Shown here in pieces: positions 1 through 12,900 of a DNA stretch of 64,000 nucleotides; position 1 is the stretch's first letter, and each line of letters starts with the position of its first letter. Source of the DNA: Heliopora coerulea. Taxonomy: Eukaryota > Cnidaria > Anthozoa > Scleralcyonacea > Helioporidae. The stretch spans positions 1 through 64,000 of the forward strand of contig JASJOG010000290.1 of assembly GCA_030142905.1 (NCBI GenBank), written 5' to 3'. Under the pieces are notes generated by a model, which saw nothing but the letters and a program-made list of their open reading frames with translations, made no database searches and was not told the origin of the DNA. The position numbers were made by a program, and so were the translations under genes.

Positions 1-931
1 ATAGCATATAAATTTTTAATAAAGCTTAAATTGTGAAGTGACCTATACTGTCACTACTTTCTAAGAATATGATAAATTACATGGCATTGACAGGCCATCT
101 GATATGTTATGCACTGGTGCATTTTTGCATAACTGGCATCAGAATGCATCTGCCATACAATTCACAAATTTCCTCATAATTAATGACAAAAACCTCGTAA
201 AGTTAGTAACAGTTTTTGGCAGAATTTCATTTATCCTTAAGCCCTGTTTCTTAATTATTAATAAAATAATTAAAATGCTATAAAATTAAATGGATAATGC
301 AATCTCAATCGAAAACAGCTTTCCCATGTACCAGTCACATATAAAGAGCCAGGAAATGGGAACTAGTGTATTATGTATATATTGTTTTAACAAAGTTTCT
401 TAGTGGTTGAAAAATTGGTGCGACATGTACAACCAACAAAAACAATGCAAACTATAAGTGTCAATAACAGAACAAAACCTGATAAAATTTAATAGATACA
501 CTGTAATGAAAAAGTAAGCAATTGTACATATATGGTACCCTTAATCCTTTTCAAATACAAAGGAATGAAATTATGTTAATTTGCTAGCTAACTTAAAATT
601 GTTATTAGTTGAAAACTTATAAATGTTTGTGAATTGTGAGATCAATATTTTCCTTCTGCCCACTTAGCATTTTTTGTTGCACAATTTTGCTCTGCAATAC
701 CACACAATTTTCTAAAATTTACAGCACCATATCAGAAGACCTGACTGTACACAATAGATATCATATGCAATGTCATGTAATTATATACAGGTATTCACAC
801 AAATATGATTGCTTATATTTCTCCTGGATACTGCCTCTCTCACATATTGGATCAGGATCAATACAAGATCCATTCACACTTTTTTAGTTATTAGACTATA
901 TTCTCTGGTTAATTATATCAGTACTGGTACT
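1..931 (+). other. Upstream flank and 5' region of XRCC6
   Basis: This AT-rich stretch lies before the XRCC6 start codon and I recognise no coding sequence in it. The reading frame of exon 1 is open from about 809, but the residues before the Met at 932 do not resemble Ku70, so they are treated as 5' UTR or promoter. No convincing TATA box or known element stands out. Confidence 0.5.
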
Positions 932-3900
932 ATGAGTTGGTCTTGGCAAGCCTCAGATTATCTGGATGAGAATGAGGAGGGCAATGTAGATGGTGATGAG
1001 ATGGTAAGTATGGAATTTCACATGTAACCTTATAATTAGACAAATTTTTTTGAAGTAATCCTAAGTGGAAGCAATTTTTCTTAATTTGATAATTATTTTG
1101 CATGACTAGATAAATGTATTAGGATTTAGCAAGGTTCACATTCAAAAATTTTAATGTTGCATGATGTGCCAATTATATATTCTTCATCTATATTTTTATG
1201 TATATTACAAAATACACCATTTATGCAGTCATTAATTATTAATAGGCTGGTGCCCGACTCTACTGTATTAAATTCTCTCACATTTGAGCCAGAATAAAAT
1301 TCTAAATTGTGGCCTTATACCCCTTAGCAGGATAAAGCAAGTTGGTAGGTAACCCATTAAGGGGCAAGGGAGCACTTTTAATAATCATTTCACTCTGGGC
1401 ATTGGTTGCCTGTACCCCATATAGGCCATTGTAGCCCAGTTGATGGGCAAAAGTTATTTTGTGCACAGCACCAAAACAATTTGCTAGCACCAAGGGTAAG
1501 GAGAGAATGGGTTTGGGTGGAGGTGCTGCCAATGCCCCCTGTTGGGGTCCAAAGTGTTATCCCAGAGAGCCTTGGCTGCTTGAGGTTCATGATCCCTTAG
1601 TTATGAAACTACAGTATACTGGTTGTGTAAGGTGTTTTTTTTTAACCAAATACTGTAATTGGTGTGGTATACAGTGGAGATGCATTTTATTTCAATTTTT
1701 TAGTTTTAAAAAGATTCCAGCCATCAGTGTAAAATTAAATATTTTAACCGGATGTTGTAAATTTCCAGAACTTGTTAAATGAGGTCCACATTTGTTCACT
1801 TGAAAACTGGAAATTATAAGCAGAACTTGTCATACCTTTGATCACAAGGAATTCATGTACATATACTGTAACCTGTGATGTCATACTGACAGATCATGCA
1901 TCACTGTTTGTTTTTTTCATTGTATGAATATGTATACAAACTAAAGTATTCTTTTCTGAGCAAATGAAGTGCAGTAATTTAGTTGTGTAATGTATTTTTG
2001 CATTCCATACCTTACAACAATTGAATTTCAATTTTTTATTACATGTAGGGTCATTGGAGCAGTAAGGACAGCTTAATTTTCCTTATTGATTGCTCCAAAT
2101 CCATGTTTGAAGGATGTGATGATGATCACCCTTTTAAATTATGCATGAAGGTGCAGTATAAGTAGTATAATTATCCTTTCATCCCCTTTTTTAATTAACA
2201 ACAGGGGTAGAATTTATTTAATTTATTAAAACTTCATACTCTACTGTACATAATTTGATAAAATATTATCGCTAATGGTCCATTCAGGAATTAGGTGGTT
2301 ACGAGTTCATATCTTACAGTGACTGCAGGCCTCTCACGTTCGAAATTTGGCACGAGTGGTCTATCGCGCGAGCAGATTATGTTGCTTGCGCGATTAATTA
2401 ATAACAAATCGGAGAGGAGGGGGGGTTGTCAAAAAAATAAATGTTCAATTTTCTTATAATTACATTAATCTAATTCCGATATGAATACAATGTCATATCA
2501 ATGTTTTTTTATAACAAAAGAAGGAACAGAAACGGTAAGATATTGCTTCAGTCCGAGTCGCTTTCGAATTTCTCTTGGAAAAGTTCAAATTCACTGTCCT
2601 CACTTCTGCTTTCGTCTTGGTCAAGTGTTGCGTAGACCTCGTCAACAACGTTAACGATATTTCTCACTGAGGTAGATGAACGATCTTCAAGCTCGATACT
2701 CAGAAAATGATTTCTGAGCCCCAGACGGGGTCGAACCCGCAACCTTCTGGTGACCGGTCATCAGAAGGTTGCGGGTTCGATTCCCGTCTGGGGCTCAGAA
2801 ATCATTTTCTGAGTATCGAGCTTGAAGATCGTTCATCTACCTCAATATATCCAAGCTCTCACGTCTTCTCGAACATCAAACTACCATTTCTCACTGACAT
2901 AATTTCATTTGGTTGAGACCTTTTTCCGTCTGTTTGATGTCATATATATTTCAACAGCACGCTCTAATATAGCCTCTTTCTCTTCTCTGCTCCAAAGTGG
3001 GTTGTTTCCATAGGCGATAAGGCTTTCGTTCAAGACGGGAGCGTTTTGAAAACAAAACAGTTTGTACAGGCGAGCGGAAATTAACACTTGCGCGCGTGAA
3101 TGATCACGCGTGTAACATTAGTGGTGCGCGTACCTGCGCGCGTCCCACTGAGAGGCCTGTAATTGTAACTCATAATATTGTGTATAATGGATTGCATGTA
3201 GATGTACATGTATTACTCATGAAATTTGGGACAACTGTTGTTGTAGTGACTAGATTTGTGTAAAATTTTCCTGATGATACAGAAATATTGTCTGAATTGA
3301 ACACTGCAATATTATCGCTGAATACTGACAGGAGACAGTAGTGAGGTGATATCAGAAAAGAGAAAGAGGCATAGAATCAATATTCCCATTAAGAATAGGT
3401 TTTAATATATTAGTTAGAAGACATCCTTTATGGAGTAGTTTAGAAGCAGAAGAGGACGAGTGAAAAAAAACAAAACAAAAAATGTATATAATTTATCATT
3501 TTTACTGTTGCACTGATATCAGCCTTTAGGCGATGTTCTTACAATTGACTTAATAGGCAAAGGAACTAATTGCCGTAATTCACAACTTTTTGGGTGTTTT
3601 TTTATTGCTGTTGTCTTCTGTACTTAGCAATTGTTTTTGTTGGAATGCAGTGGTTCTTAAATTCAAACATTTGTAAGTTGTGAAGCAGAAAAGAAATGCT
3701 GCTCTGATATTTCAACAATCCAGTTACAATATTTTAAAAGTTTATCAGAATCACCTGAAATAGACACGACAATCTGATGATAATAACTGTATAGAGCACT
3801 GGCTTAGCCAGAGAATCTGTGATGCCCGTGCCTGGGAAGCACACTAAAATTTTTGAATTCTTGGTCTCTAAAAGGGTATTTCCTGCATTATCACGGCGTT

Positions 3901-6900
3901 ATTCTCGTATTTTAGGCTGTGGCACCGAGCTGGATTTGAAAGCTTCAACTGGCGTTAAACGAGTACAGATCTATTTTTGAATCACCCTCACCGATATACA
4001 TGAACAGAAACTTTTCATGATAATCTGACACTGTCGAGGTCAACTGAAAAATATTGACTGAAGCGTGATTTGAACTCGCACCTTCGAGATACCGGTTCGC
4101 CGCTCTACCTGTTGAGCTATCGAGTCCACAGGGATTGGAGGCGAGTTTTAGCCAACTTAATTCCAAATTAGTTTTTAAACCACACGATATCTCATTGATG
4201 AGAACAAATTGCGCGAATTTTTGGCGTGGGAAGAAAAATTGCACAGCGTCAACGACTGGCTGATGAGGGGGGAGGAAAGCCAGCTAGGCCACAAAATCAG
4301 TGCAAAACTGGATTAGTTCTTATTTTTGTCTCGAATTAGTCAAAATTCATTGCGTATTTTTCAGTTAAATATGCCAAATACGTTTTGGGAAACGCCCATG
4401 TTCTTAGCTGACGCCTTGGGCCTGGGTCTGGCTACGCCACTTCTATACAGTACTTAATACGCACGCTCTCAAGCTGTTCTCTCAGAAAAACTTTCTGAGT
4501 CCCTGACGGGAATCGAACCCGTAACCTGATCGCCGGTAAGACGCTCTAACCATTGAGCTACAAAGACGCAGATGATGAGCGAAGGTTAAATTTGTGTACT
4601 GGTTCGTATAGATGGTAGACATATGTACTGCCAGTCTGCTAGTCTCGATATGTAGTCTATTTTTATGTTAATCAATGATGTGTTTGCGGTAGCTTGGTAA
4701 TTATGTTCTTAATACGCACGCTCTCAAGCTGTTCTCTCAGAAAAACTTTCTGAGTCCCTGACGGGAATCGAACCCGTAACCTTCTGATTGCCGGTGAGAC
4801 GCTCTAACCATTGAGCTACAAAGACGCAGATGGTGACCGAAGGTTAAATTTGTGTACTGGTTCGTATAGATGGTAGAGCGTCTCACCGGCGATCAGAAGG
4901 TTACGGGTTTGATTCCCGTCAAGGGCTCAGAAAGTTTTTCTGAGAGAACAGCTTGAGAGCGTACGTATTAAGAACATAATTACCAAGCTACCGTAAACAC
5001 ATCATTGATTAACATAAAAATAGACGACATATCGAGACTAGCAGACTGGCAGTACATATGTCTACCATCTATACGAACAAGTACACAAATTTAACCTTCG
5101 GTCACCATCTGCGTCTTTGTAGCTCAATGGTTAGAGCGTCTTACAGGCGATCAGAAGGTTACGGGTTCGATTCCCGTCAGGGACTCAGAAAGTTTTTCTG
5201 AGAGAACAGCTTGAGAGCGTACGTTTTAAGAATGTAATTACCAAGCTACCACAAACACGTCACTGATTAACATAAAAATAGACGACATGTCGAGGCTAGC
5301 AGACTGGCAGTACATATGTCTACCATCCATACGAACCAGTACACAAATTTAACCCTCGCTCACCATCTGCGTCTTTGTAGCTCAATGGTTAGAGCGTCTC
5401 ACCGGCGATCAGAAGGTTACGGGTTCGATTCCCGTCAGGGACTCAGAAAGTTTTTCTGAGAGAACAGCTTGAGAGCGTACGTATTAAGAACATAATTACC
5501 AAGCTACCGTAAACACATCATTGATTAACATAAAAATAGACGACATATCGAGACTAGCAGACTGGCAGTACATATGTCTCCCATCTATACGAACAAGTAC
5601 ACAAATTTAACCTTCGGTCACCATCTGCGTCTTTGTAGCTCAATGGTTAGAGCGTCTTACCGGCGATCAGAAGGTTACGGGTTCGATTCCCGTCAGGGAC
5701 TCAGAAAGTTTTTCTGAGAGAACAGCTTGAGAGCGTACGTTTTAAGAACGTAATTACCAAGCTACCACAAACACGTCACTGATTAACATAAAAATAGACG
5801 ACATATCGAGGCTAGCAGACTGGCAGTACATATGTCTACCATCCATACGAACCGGTACACAAATTTAACCCTCGCTCACCATCTGCGTCTTTGTAGCTCA
5901 ATGGTTAGAGCGTCTCACCGGCGATCAGAAGGTTACGGGTTCGATTCCCGTCAGGGACTCAGAAAGTTTTTCTGAGAGAACAGCTTGAGAGCGTACGTTT
6001 TAAGAACGTAATTACCAAGCTACCACAAACACGTCACTGATTAACATAAAAATAGACGACATATCGAGACTAGCAGACTGGCAGTACATATGTCTACCAT
6101 CCATACGAACCAGTACACAAATTTAACCCTCGCTCACCATCTGCGTCTTTGTAGCTCAATGGTTAGAGCGTCTTACCGGCGATCAGAAGGTTACGGGTTC
6201 GATTCCCGTCAGGGACTCAGAAAGTTTTTCTGAGAGAACAGCTTGAGAGCGTGCGTATTAAGAACATAATTACCAAGCTACCGTAAACACATCATTGATT
6301 AACATAGAAATAGACGACATATCGAGACTAGCAGACTGGCAGTACATATGTCTCCCATCTATACGAACAAGTACACAAATTTAACCTTCGGTCACCATCT
6401 GCGTCTTTGTAGCTCAATGGTTAGAGCGTCTTACCGGCGATCAGAAGGTTACGGGTTCGATTCCCGTCAGGGACTCAGAAAGTTTTTCTGAGAGAACAGC
6501 TTGAGAGCGTACGTTTTAAGAACGTAATTACCAAGCTACCACAAACACGTCACTGATTAACATAAAAATAGACGACATATCGAGGCTAGCAGACTGGCAG
6601 TACATATGTCTACCATCTATACGAACAAGTACACAAATTTAACCTTCGGTCACCATCTGCGTCTTTGTAGCTCAATGGTTAGAGCGTCTTACCGGCGATC
6701 AGAAGGTTACGGGTTCGATTCCCGTCAGGGACTCAGAAAGTTTTTCTGAGAGAACAGCTTGAGAGCGTACGTTTTAAGAACGTAATTACCAAGCTATCAC
6801 AAACACGTCACTGATTAACATAAAAATAGACGACATATCGAGGCTAGCAGACTGGCAGTACATATGTCTACCATCGATACGAACAAGTACACAAATTTAA

Positions 6901-9900
6901 CCTTCGGTCACCATCTGCGTCTTTGTAGCTCAATGGTTAGAGCGTCTTACCGGCGATCAGAAGGTTACGGGTTCGATTCCCGTCAGGGACTCAGAAAGTT
7001 TTTCTGAGAGAACAGCTTGAGAGCGTACGTATTAAGAACATAATTACCAAGCTACCACAAACACGTCACTGATTAACATAAAAATAGACGACATATCGAG
7101 GCTAGCAGAATGGCAGTACATATGTCTACCATCGATACGAACCAGTACACAAATTTAACCTTCGGTCACCATCTGCATCTTTGTAACTCAATGGTTAGAG
7201 CGTCTCACCGGCGATCAGAAGGTTACGGGTTCGATTCCCGTCAGGGACTCAGAAAGTTTTTCTGAGAGAACAGCTTGAGAGCGTACGTATTAAGAACATA
7301 ATTACCAAGCTACCACAAACACATCATTGCTATACAGTACCTGAAAAATCTTGTCGATGCACAGAATACGTGGTCCATTAGTTCACCGTGTTCATAGTAG
7401 TAGTCGTGGGGTATAGGTACCTTAAGTGACCTTTGTCAATTACTGTGAGGTCGATGTCAGTGATAGGTGGACACTATCAGCACCCAGACATTACTGAGGA
7501 GACAACTTGTGGCGCCCCCTCCCTTACTGCTGACTGGAAAAATGAAAATAATATTTCTGTGTTTTGGTCCCCCGTCCCCACGTAAACGGCTGTTTTGGTC
7601 GCCAAAAACGGAGACTTTCGAAAACTATGACACCACAACTTCGGTAGTGCTAGCCTCCTACGCATGCTCATTAGACAGGCATTAGCGTTTTCGAATCGTT
7701 GCTTTGTTTATATATGTACAGGATGATGAGCGAAAACGATTTCGAGAACGGTCGTGTGGACAGAAAACTTTTGATACAATCTCATACGCAAACGTACATG
7801 TATGTGTGTGAAAGGGGCCTGAGCAAGGAAACGGTGCTCTGTGATCAGAAACAATTTCTTTTGAGCTTCCTTCAGTCAATCTGTAGCCTTCAACGGGAAG
7901 AAGACCCGTTTAAGACCACATCCTGGTGTAGACCACGGACAAGTGGTCGAAAGCTCTGAATAACGAATTTTTGATCCGAAAACGCGGTTTCCTTTTTTGG
8001 TCATAGACTGTTGTGTTATAAACTAGTTGATATCGCCATTCGCTCAAAACCACATTGTCTTATCTTTTCTTCTTTTTTTTTTTGGCACAGTGTACTGCCT
8101 GTACAATGAAAAACAAGATCATAAGCAGCGATAAAGATCTCTTTGGCATTGTGTTCTTCGGCACAGTAAGTTTTCTCTTTGCATTTACTTTCCCATGATG
8201 ACGATGATGATGATGGTGTTGTTTCAGCCATTTCTTGAGTAACTCTAAGGTATTAAGTTTTAAATCTCGACCCACCAAAAGTAAAGTAAAATGATCAAAG
8301 TTGCAATGAAGAAAAAGAAGACAAATATAGTGAACATAAAGCCATTAAAGGGGCAATGAACAATGTTCCCATTCAACGTTTACGTACTTTACCACCAGAA
8401 AATAACGGATCCTCGAAAGTAGCGGTCCCCCGAAATTAGCGCCCCCCTGGAAGTAGCGGCTTCCTTAAAGTAGCGGCCCCCAATGGCGGATAAATAGTAA
8501 CGAGGTCCGCTACTTTCGGGATTCTACGGTATTGTCTATACGTAAAATCACGTACACTTTACACATATATACATGTAAGTATGTCTTGGCGGTGAAATCT
8601 GAGTTGATTTTAAAGAAAATTAAGACGGTACAGCTTTTGTATGAAGCTAATTGCATAAAAGAATGTCAAATGAATGTTTAACTGGTAGGAACGTGAAACT
8701 AAATGAACAAATTATGAGGTAAGTTAGACTGTAACACTTGAAGTCGAAACCACGATTAAAACCGGGGAAATAAACCAAAAGCCATATTAGTAAATTCGAT
8801 GTTAACGCTTTCCTGTCCGAGGTCTCCTTTTGCATGCAAAGTCGAATTTCGTGAGGTGTTAGTTGCATTAAAATGATAAAATACCTGTTTGCACAGAATG
8901 GAGATAAACCGGCATTGCGGAAATAAAAACTTAATTATTATGTCTTGTATGGTTGGAGACCATTTTCAAGTGCGAATTATCTCGTTGGATTGAGAAGGAC
9001 CCACGAATTAACAGAACAAATATCTCAAATTTTCACTGTTGAATCAAAACATAGTTTCTTACGGAAAGGCAACAAACGGCCACTATTTATGAGCGAAGTC
9101 CATTCCGGAAATCATCTGCTCGTAAGTTTTTTAAAAAATGTTTGACGAAGAAATTAGGTGCGAAAATAACCGAACGCAAATACTTACTCGTCTGAAACGA
9201 CCACACGAGGTTTAGGTTATCACTCCTTTCTGCCAAAATGCGGTAAGATTTGTATTACTCTATTTTATTCTGGTAGAGGGCAGATGAATCGATTCGCCAA
9301 ACGGAGACCTTTGGACACGGAAGAATTAAAACGTTTGTTAAGCTGGCAGATTTGACTTTAAGTGAAAGGTCGAAAAAATTCAGTAAATCGTCGGACAGTA
9401 AAATGGTTTACTTGGAATATGCAAAATTTCCACTTGACCATAATACGTGTTAAACGATATCTTATTGCAGGAGAAAAGCAAAAATCCCAGTAACTTCCAG
9501 CACATTTACATCGTCCAGGTACGGTAAAGTTTTCGCTGTGAAATTTATCTTGAATTTTTCAAGTGAAGTTTTCGGGCAACCTTTACTATTTGGCCCAGAG
9601 ATGTATCACAATGTTTGGATAGTAGTAATTGACTCATGACTCAGGACTTAAGGTTCAAATCGCTTTTTAATGATGTCATAGATCAGTAATTGCATTTCTA
9701 TTAAGAATCAAAATATCTCGAAGTTTTCTTTCGTTTAAAGGATCTTGATATGCTTGATGCACAACGAATTTTAGATGTAGAGGAGCTCGTAAACGGTACG
9801 TTTGAATAATTCTTCACTTTTGGCCCAACAAAGGTAATCAATGTTTATAGATTTCGTCTATTGGATTTCACGCTGTACAACCATTGACCTCACAGCTGGA

Positions 9901-12900
9901 TTTTGAATCCACAATTCTAGGGAGCTGTAGATCTTGACTACGAGTACATACTGTTTACGAAGACGATAGGTCAGTGTAGATGGTAGGCTTATCTTGGTTG
10001 GACCACGATGCTACTGTAGGTTACCTACCATTTCCATATTCGTCCTTATTCATGGCCATAAGTTAAGCGCGAATCAACAAACACAATACTGCATGCCCTG
10101 ACATGAGATTTTACTTAACTCTTTTCGCTTCATTCAAAACTATTTCATTAAACCAACCATACGCCGATACGTACATGTAAAGTTATTTCAATTTTTTAGA
10201 TTGGGATGGATTTAAAGTAAACTACGGTCACAGCTCAGATTATTCTCTTAACGATGTTCTGTGGACTTGCTCCAATATGTTCTCAACCAGGTATTTAGAG
10301 GTAAACTTGAATTGATTGACCTCTTTATCTTCGGAAGTAAAATTGCCCACTTCAGACCACGTGATTCTTTATCATTCTAATCACTGTTCTGTGATGTATT
10401 TGGATATCGTTAAATTCAAAAACTGGAGCAATTCCTGATTAATATACGTGATCTGAAACGGGTAAACAATCGTTGAAGCTAAAGAGTTCAATTGGAAACA
10501 AAAATTGAGAGCATGGTATCACAAGAGCCAAATTTAAATGCATTTGTGACAAGCGACAAAATAATTTTTAAAAAGAACATTAAGTAATTTATAACTTATC
10601 ACAAATCTATAGCTTCATGATTATTATTATTATTGTTATTATTACAACTCGCACACTTCTCAACTTAGGACAATGGAAGAGGTCTCAGTCTGCTATTATT
10701 ATTTTAATTTGAAATACTCAGCTAGATAGTCGCTGGTCACATGTTAGTACGCTGAGGGCAAGCTGTATCTCACAGCCTTAGGCCTCAAGCACATTTCGCA
10801 GAATCCTTGCAGACCCGAGTAGTGTTGCTTTCTGCAGGAGTTCGATCTTTGTTGGAATTCCAATCTTCCCGAAGTATTTGGCAAGGTTCTTGGTAACCAT
10901 ACCTAGTGAACCAACCACCTCTGGAACCACACACGTTCTGATGTCCCATAGACGTGCAATTTCTCTTCTAAGGTCCTGATACTTTTGGATCTTCTCGTTT
11001 TCTTTTGCTGCAATATTAGCATCTACAGGCACAGCAATGTCGATTACTATGCACTCATTCTCTTTCCTGTTTACCAGTACAATGTCCGGTCTCCGGGCTT
11101 CAATTTCACGATCCGTCTGGATGGTAAAGTCCCACAGCATTTTTATGGTAGCATTTTCAATGACTGGTTCCGGCTTATGTTCGTACCATTTCTCTTCGAC
11201 GTCAAGTCCAGGCTGTTTTGCGATTGCCCAGTGCACAATCCTGGCAACGTTGTCATGTCGATGTTTATTGAATCTGTGCCATCTTACTACATTCACACAA
11301 CAAGTGGCCCACCGTCTCGTCTTTCACACCACACATTCTACATAAAGGAGATTGTGTTTACATAAAGCTACTGTTTCTCGATTTTTGCTTTGAACGCATT
11401 AGTTCTCAACGGTTGATCTTGGGCCGCTTTTTATCAGACCCTCGGTCTCCTTTTGAAGTCTCCTCTCATCATCCAGTCCCACGATGCCCCATCCCTGACA
11501 TCTTCCGTTTGACGTAAGATCTGACCATGTAATGTCTTAGCTTTCCAGTCTTCTTGTCTTTTTCTCCTCTTCCTTTCTTTGAAATGCTCAGCAGTCTCAT
11601 CTTCCTCCGAGTTTGAGAAACTCTCACACCTCACCGCCCCAAGCAGTGCTTCTTCACTTTTCAGGACATAATTGGACAGGCCTATCTCTTCAGCACGTAC
11701 GCAGTCCTCAACTCCAATCAGCCCACGACCACCACATCGTCTTGGAAGGTACAAGCGGTCAACACTCGCTCGAGGGTGTAGCATTCCATAGATTGTCATC
11801 CGTTTCCTTGTCTTCCTGTCCATGTTCTCCAGCTCAGCTTTAGACCAGTTCATTATCCCGGTTCCATAACGTAGCACTGGCACGGCCCATGTGTTCAAGG
11901 CTAGTATGGTGTTTCTTCCATTTAACTTAGATTTTAAAACCTTCTTTACTCTGTGGAAGTACTCACTTGTCAGCGCTTCCTTGATTTTTTTCGTGAAGCA
12001 TGTCGCACACTACTCAACTTAGGACAGTGGAAGGGGTCTCAGTCTGCTATTATTACGACTATGATTATGATTATCATTATTAATGTTATTATTATTATTT
12101 CTTTTTAAAATATAATAACTAAAATGCTCTCTTCATGGATATGATTCAGCTTTTCATCCAATATCGTGTGAAATATTGTACTGTCTATACAAGCCTCAAG
12201 ATTTTCCTTTACTAGTGTTCCCGATCGTGTTTCTGGGTCTCTTTTGTTAACTAAGTCAGAAAACTTTAACTTCCTCATTACCATATTTTATTACTGCTTC
12301 ATTTAGTTCTCAAAAGATTGGCCATAAGAGGATTTTGCTCTTCACCAACAATGATGACCCTCACAAGAATGATGTGGCCCTTCAGGTACTTAAAAATATG
12401 AAACATTTGATATCATAAACTTGGTATTGGCATGGAGAATAGCATGGTTGAGAGCATTGTTGCGGAAATAATTCGCTACTCGTAGAGTATCACATTTCAG
12501 AAAATTCTTACACTCCTGCCAGAAATAAAGTAATAAACTAAAAATTTTTGAAACACAAATGCCCTGGCACTTTTGTGGTTGATTTTTAATCGCCTTTTAA
12601 TAGATCACTGCCCAACCACCACTATATTCTCTCAGTAAGAAAAATGCTACTGTTATTCATAATGCTACTCCCGATTAATCGATTATTTTTTGGCAATCCA
12701 TTATTCTTAAAAATAATCGGATCATCGACAACAACCACGCGCAGTATGATATTCGCCTGAACTTTCTTTCTGGAATTAAAAAAAATGCGAAGAGGTAGCA
12801 TTCTCACTCTCTCATTGCAGTCAATTGTGGTCAAAGAAGAAGCATGCAGCACTTGAGCCAGCCGTTGTTGATGCACTGTTATTTTTAAACAAAAACAACA

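Larger units (their letters stand above)
10620..12110 (-). mobile_element. Antisense LINE fragment with restriction-like endonuclease, in XRCC6 intron 6
   Basis: A 5'-truncated non-LTR retrotransposon lies in reverse orientation. Its reverse-transcriptase C-terminal region (11434-11930) is followed by a PD-(D/E)XK endonuclease region (10778-11296) and then a TAA-type microsatellite near 10620, which is probably the 3' tail. A block with GGTCTCAGTCTGCTATTATT occurs both near 10680 and near 12030, so a second copy's 3' end probably abuts the first. Related shorter fragments occur at 36990-37540 and 49780-50390. Confidence 0.8.

Noticed and set aside
809..1027. Earlier start for XRCC6 at 809
   Set aside because: The 41 extra residues are hydrophobic and unlike any Ku70 leader. 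The Met at 932 opens the expected acidic N-terminus.
3945..4244. 99-codon minus-strand frame
   Set aside because: Its central peptide is shadow translation of a tRNA-like SINE head and the rest has no recognisable domain.
4454..7329. CRISPR array or bacterial tRNA operon
   Set aside because: The units are 258 bp with no short-repeat/unique-spacer pattern, the surroundings are clearly eukaryotic, and the tRNA-like heads lack U33.
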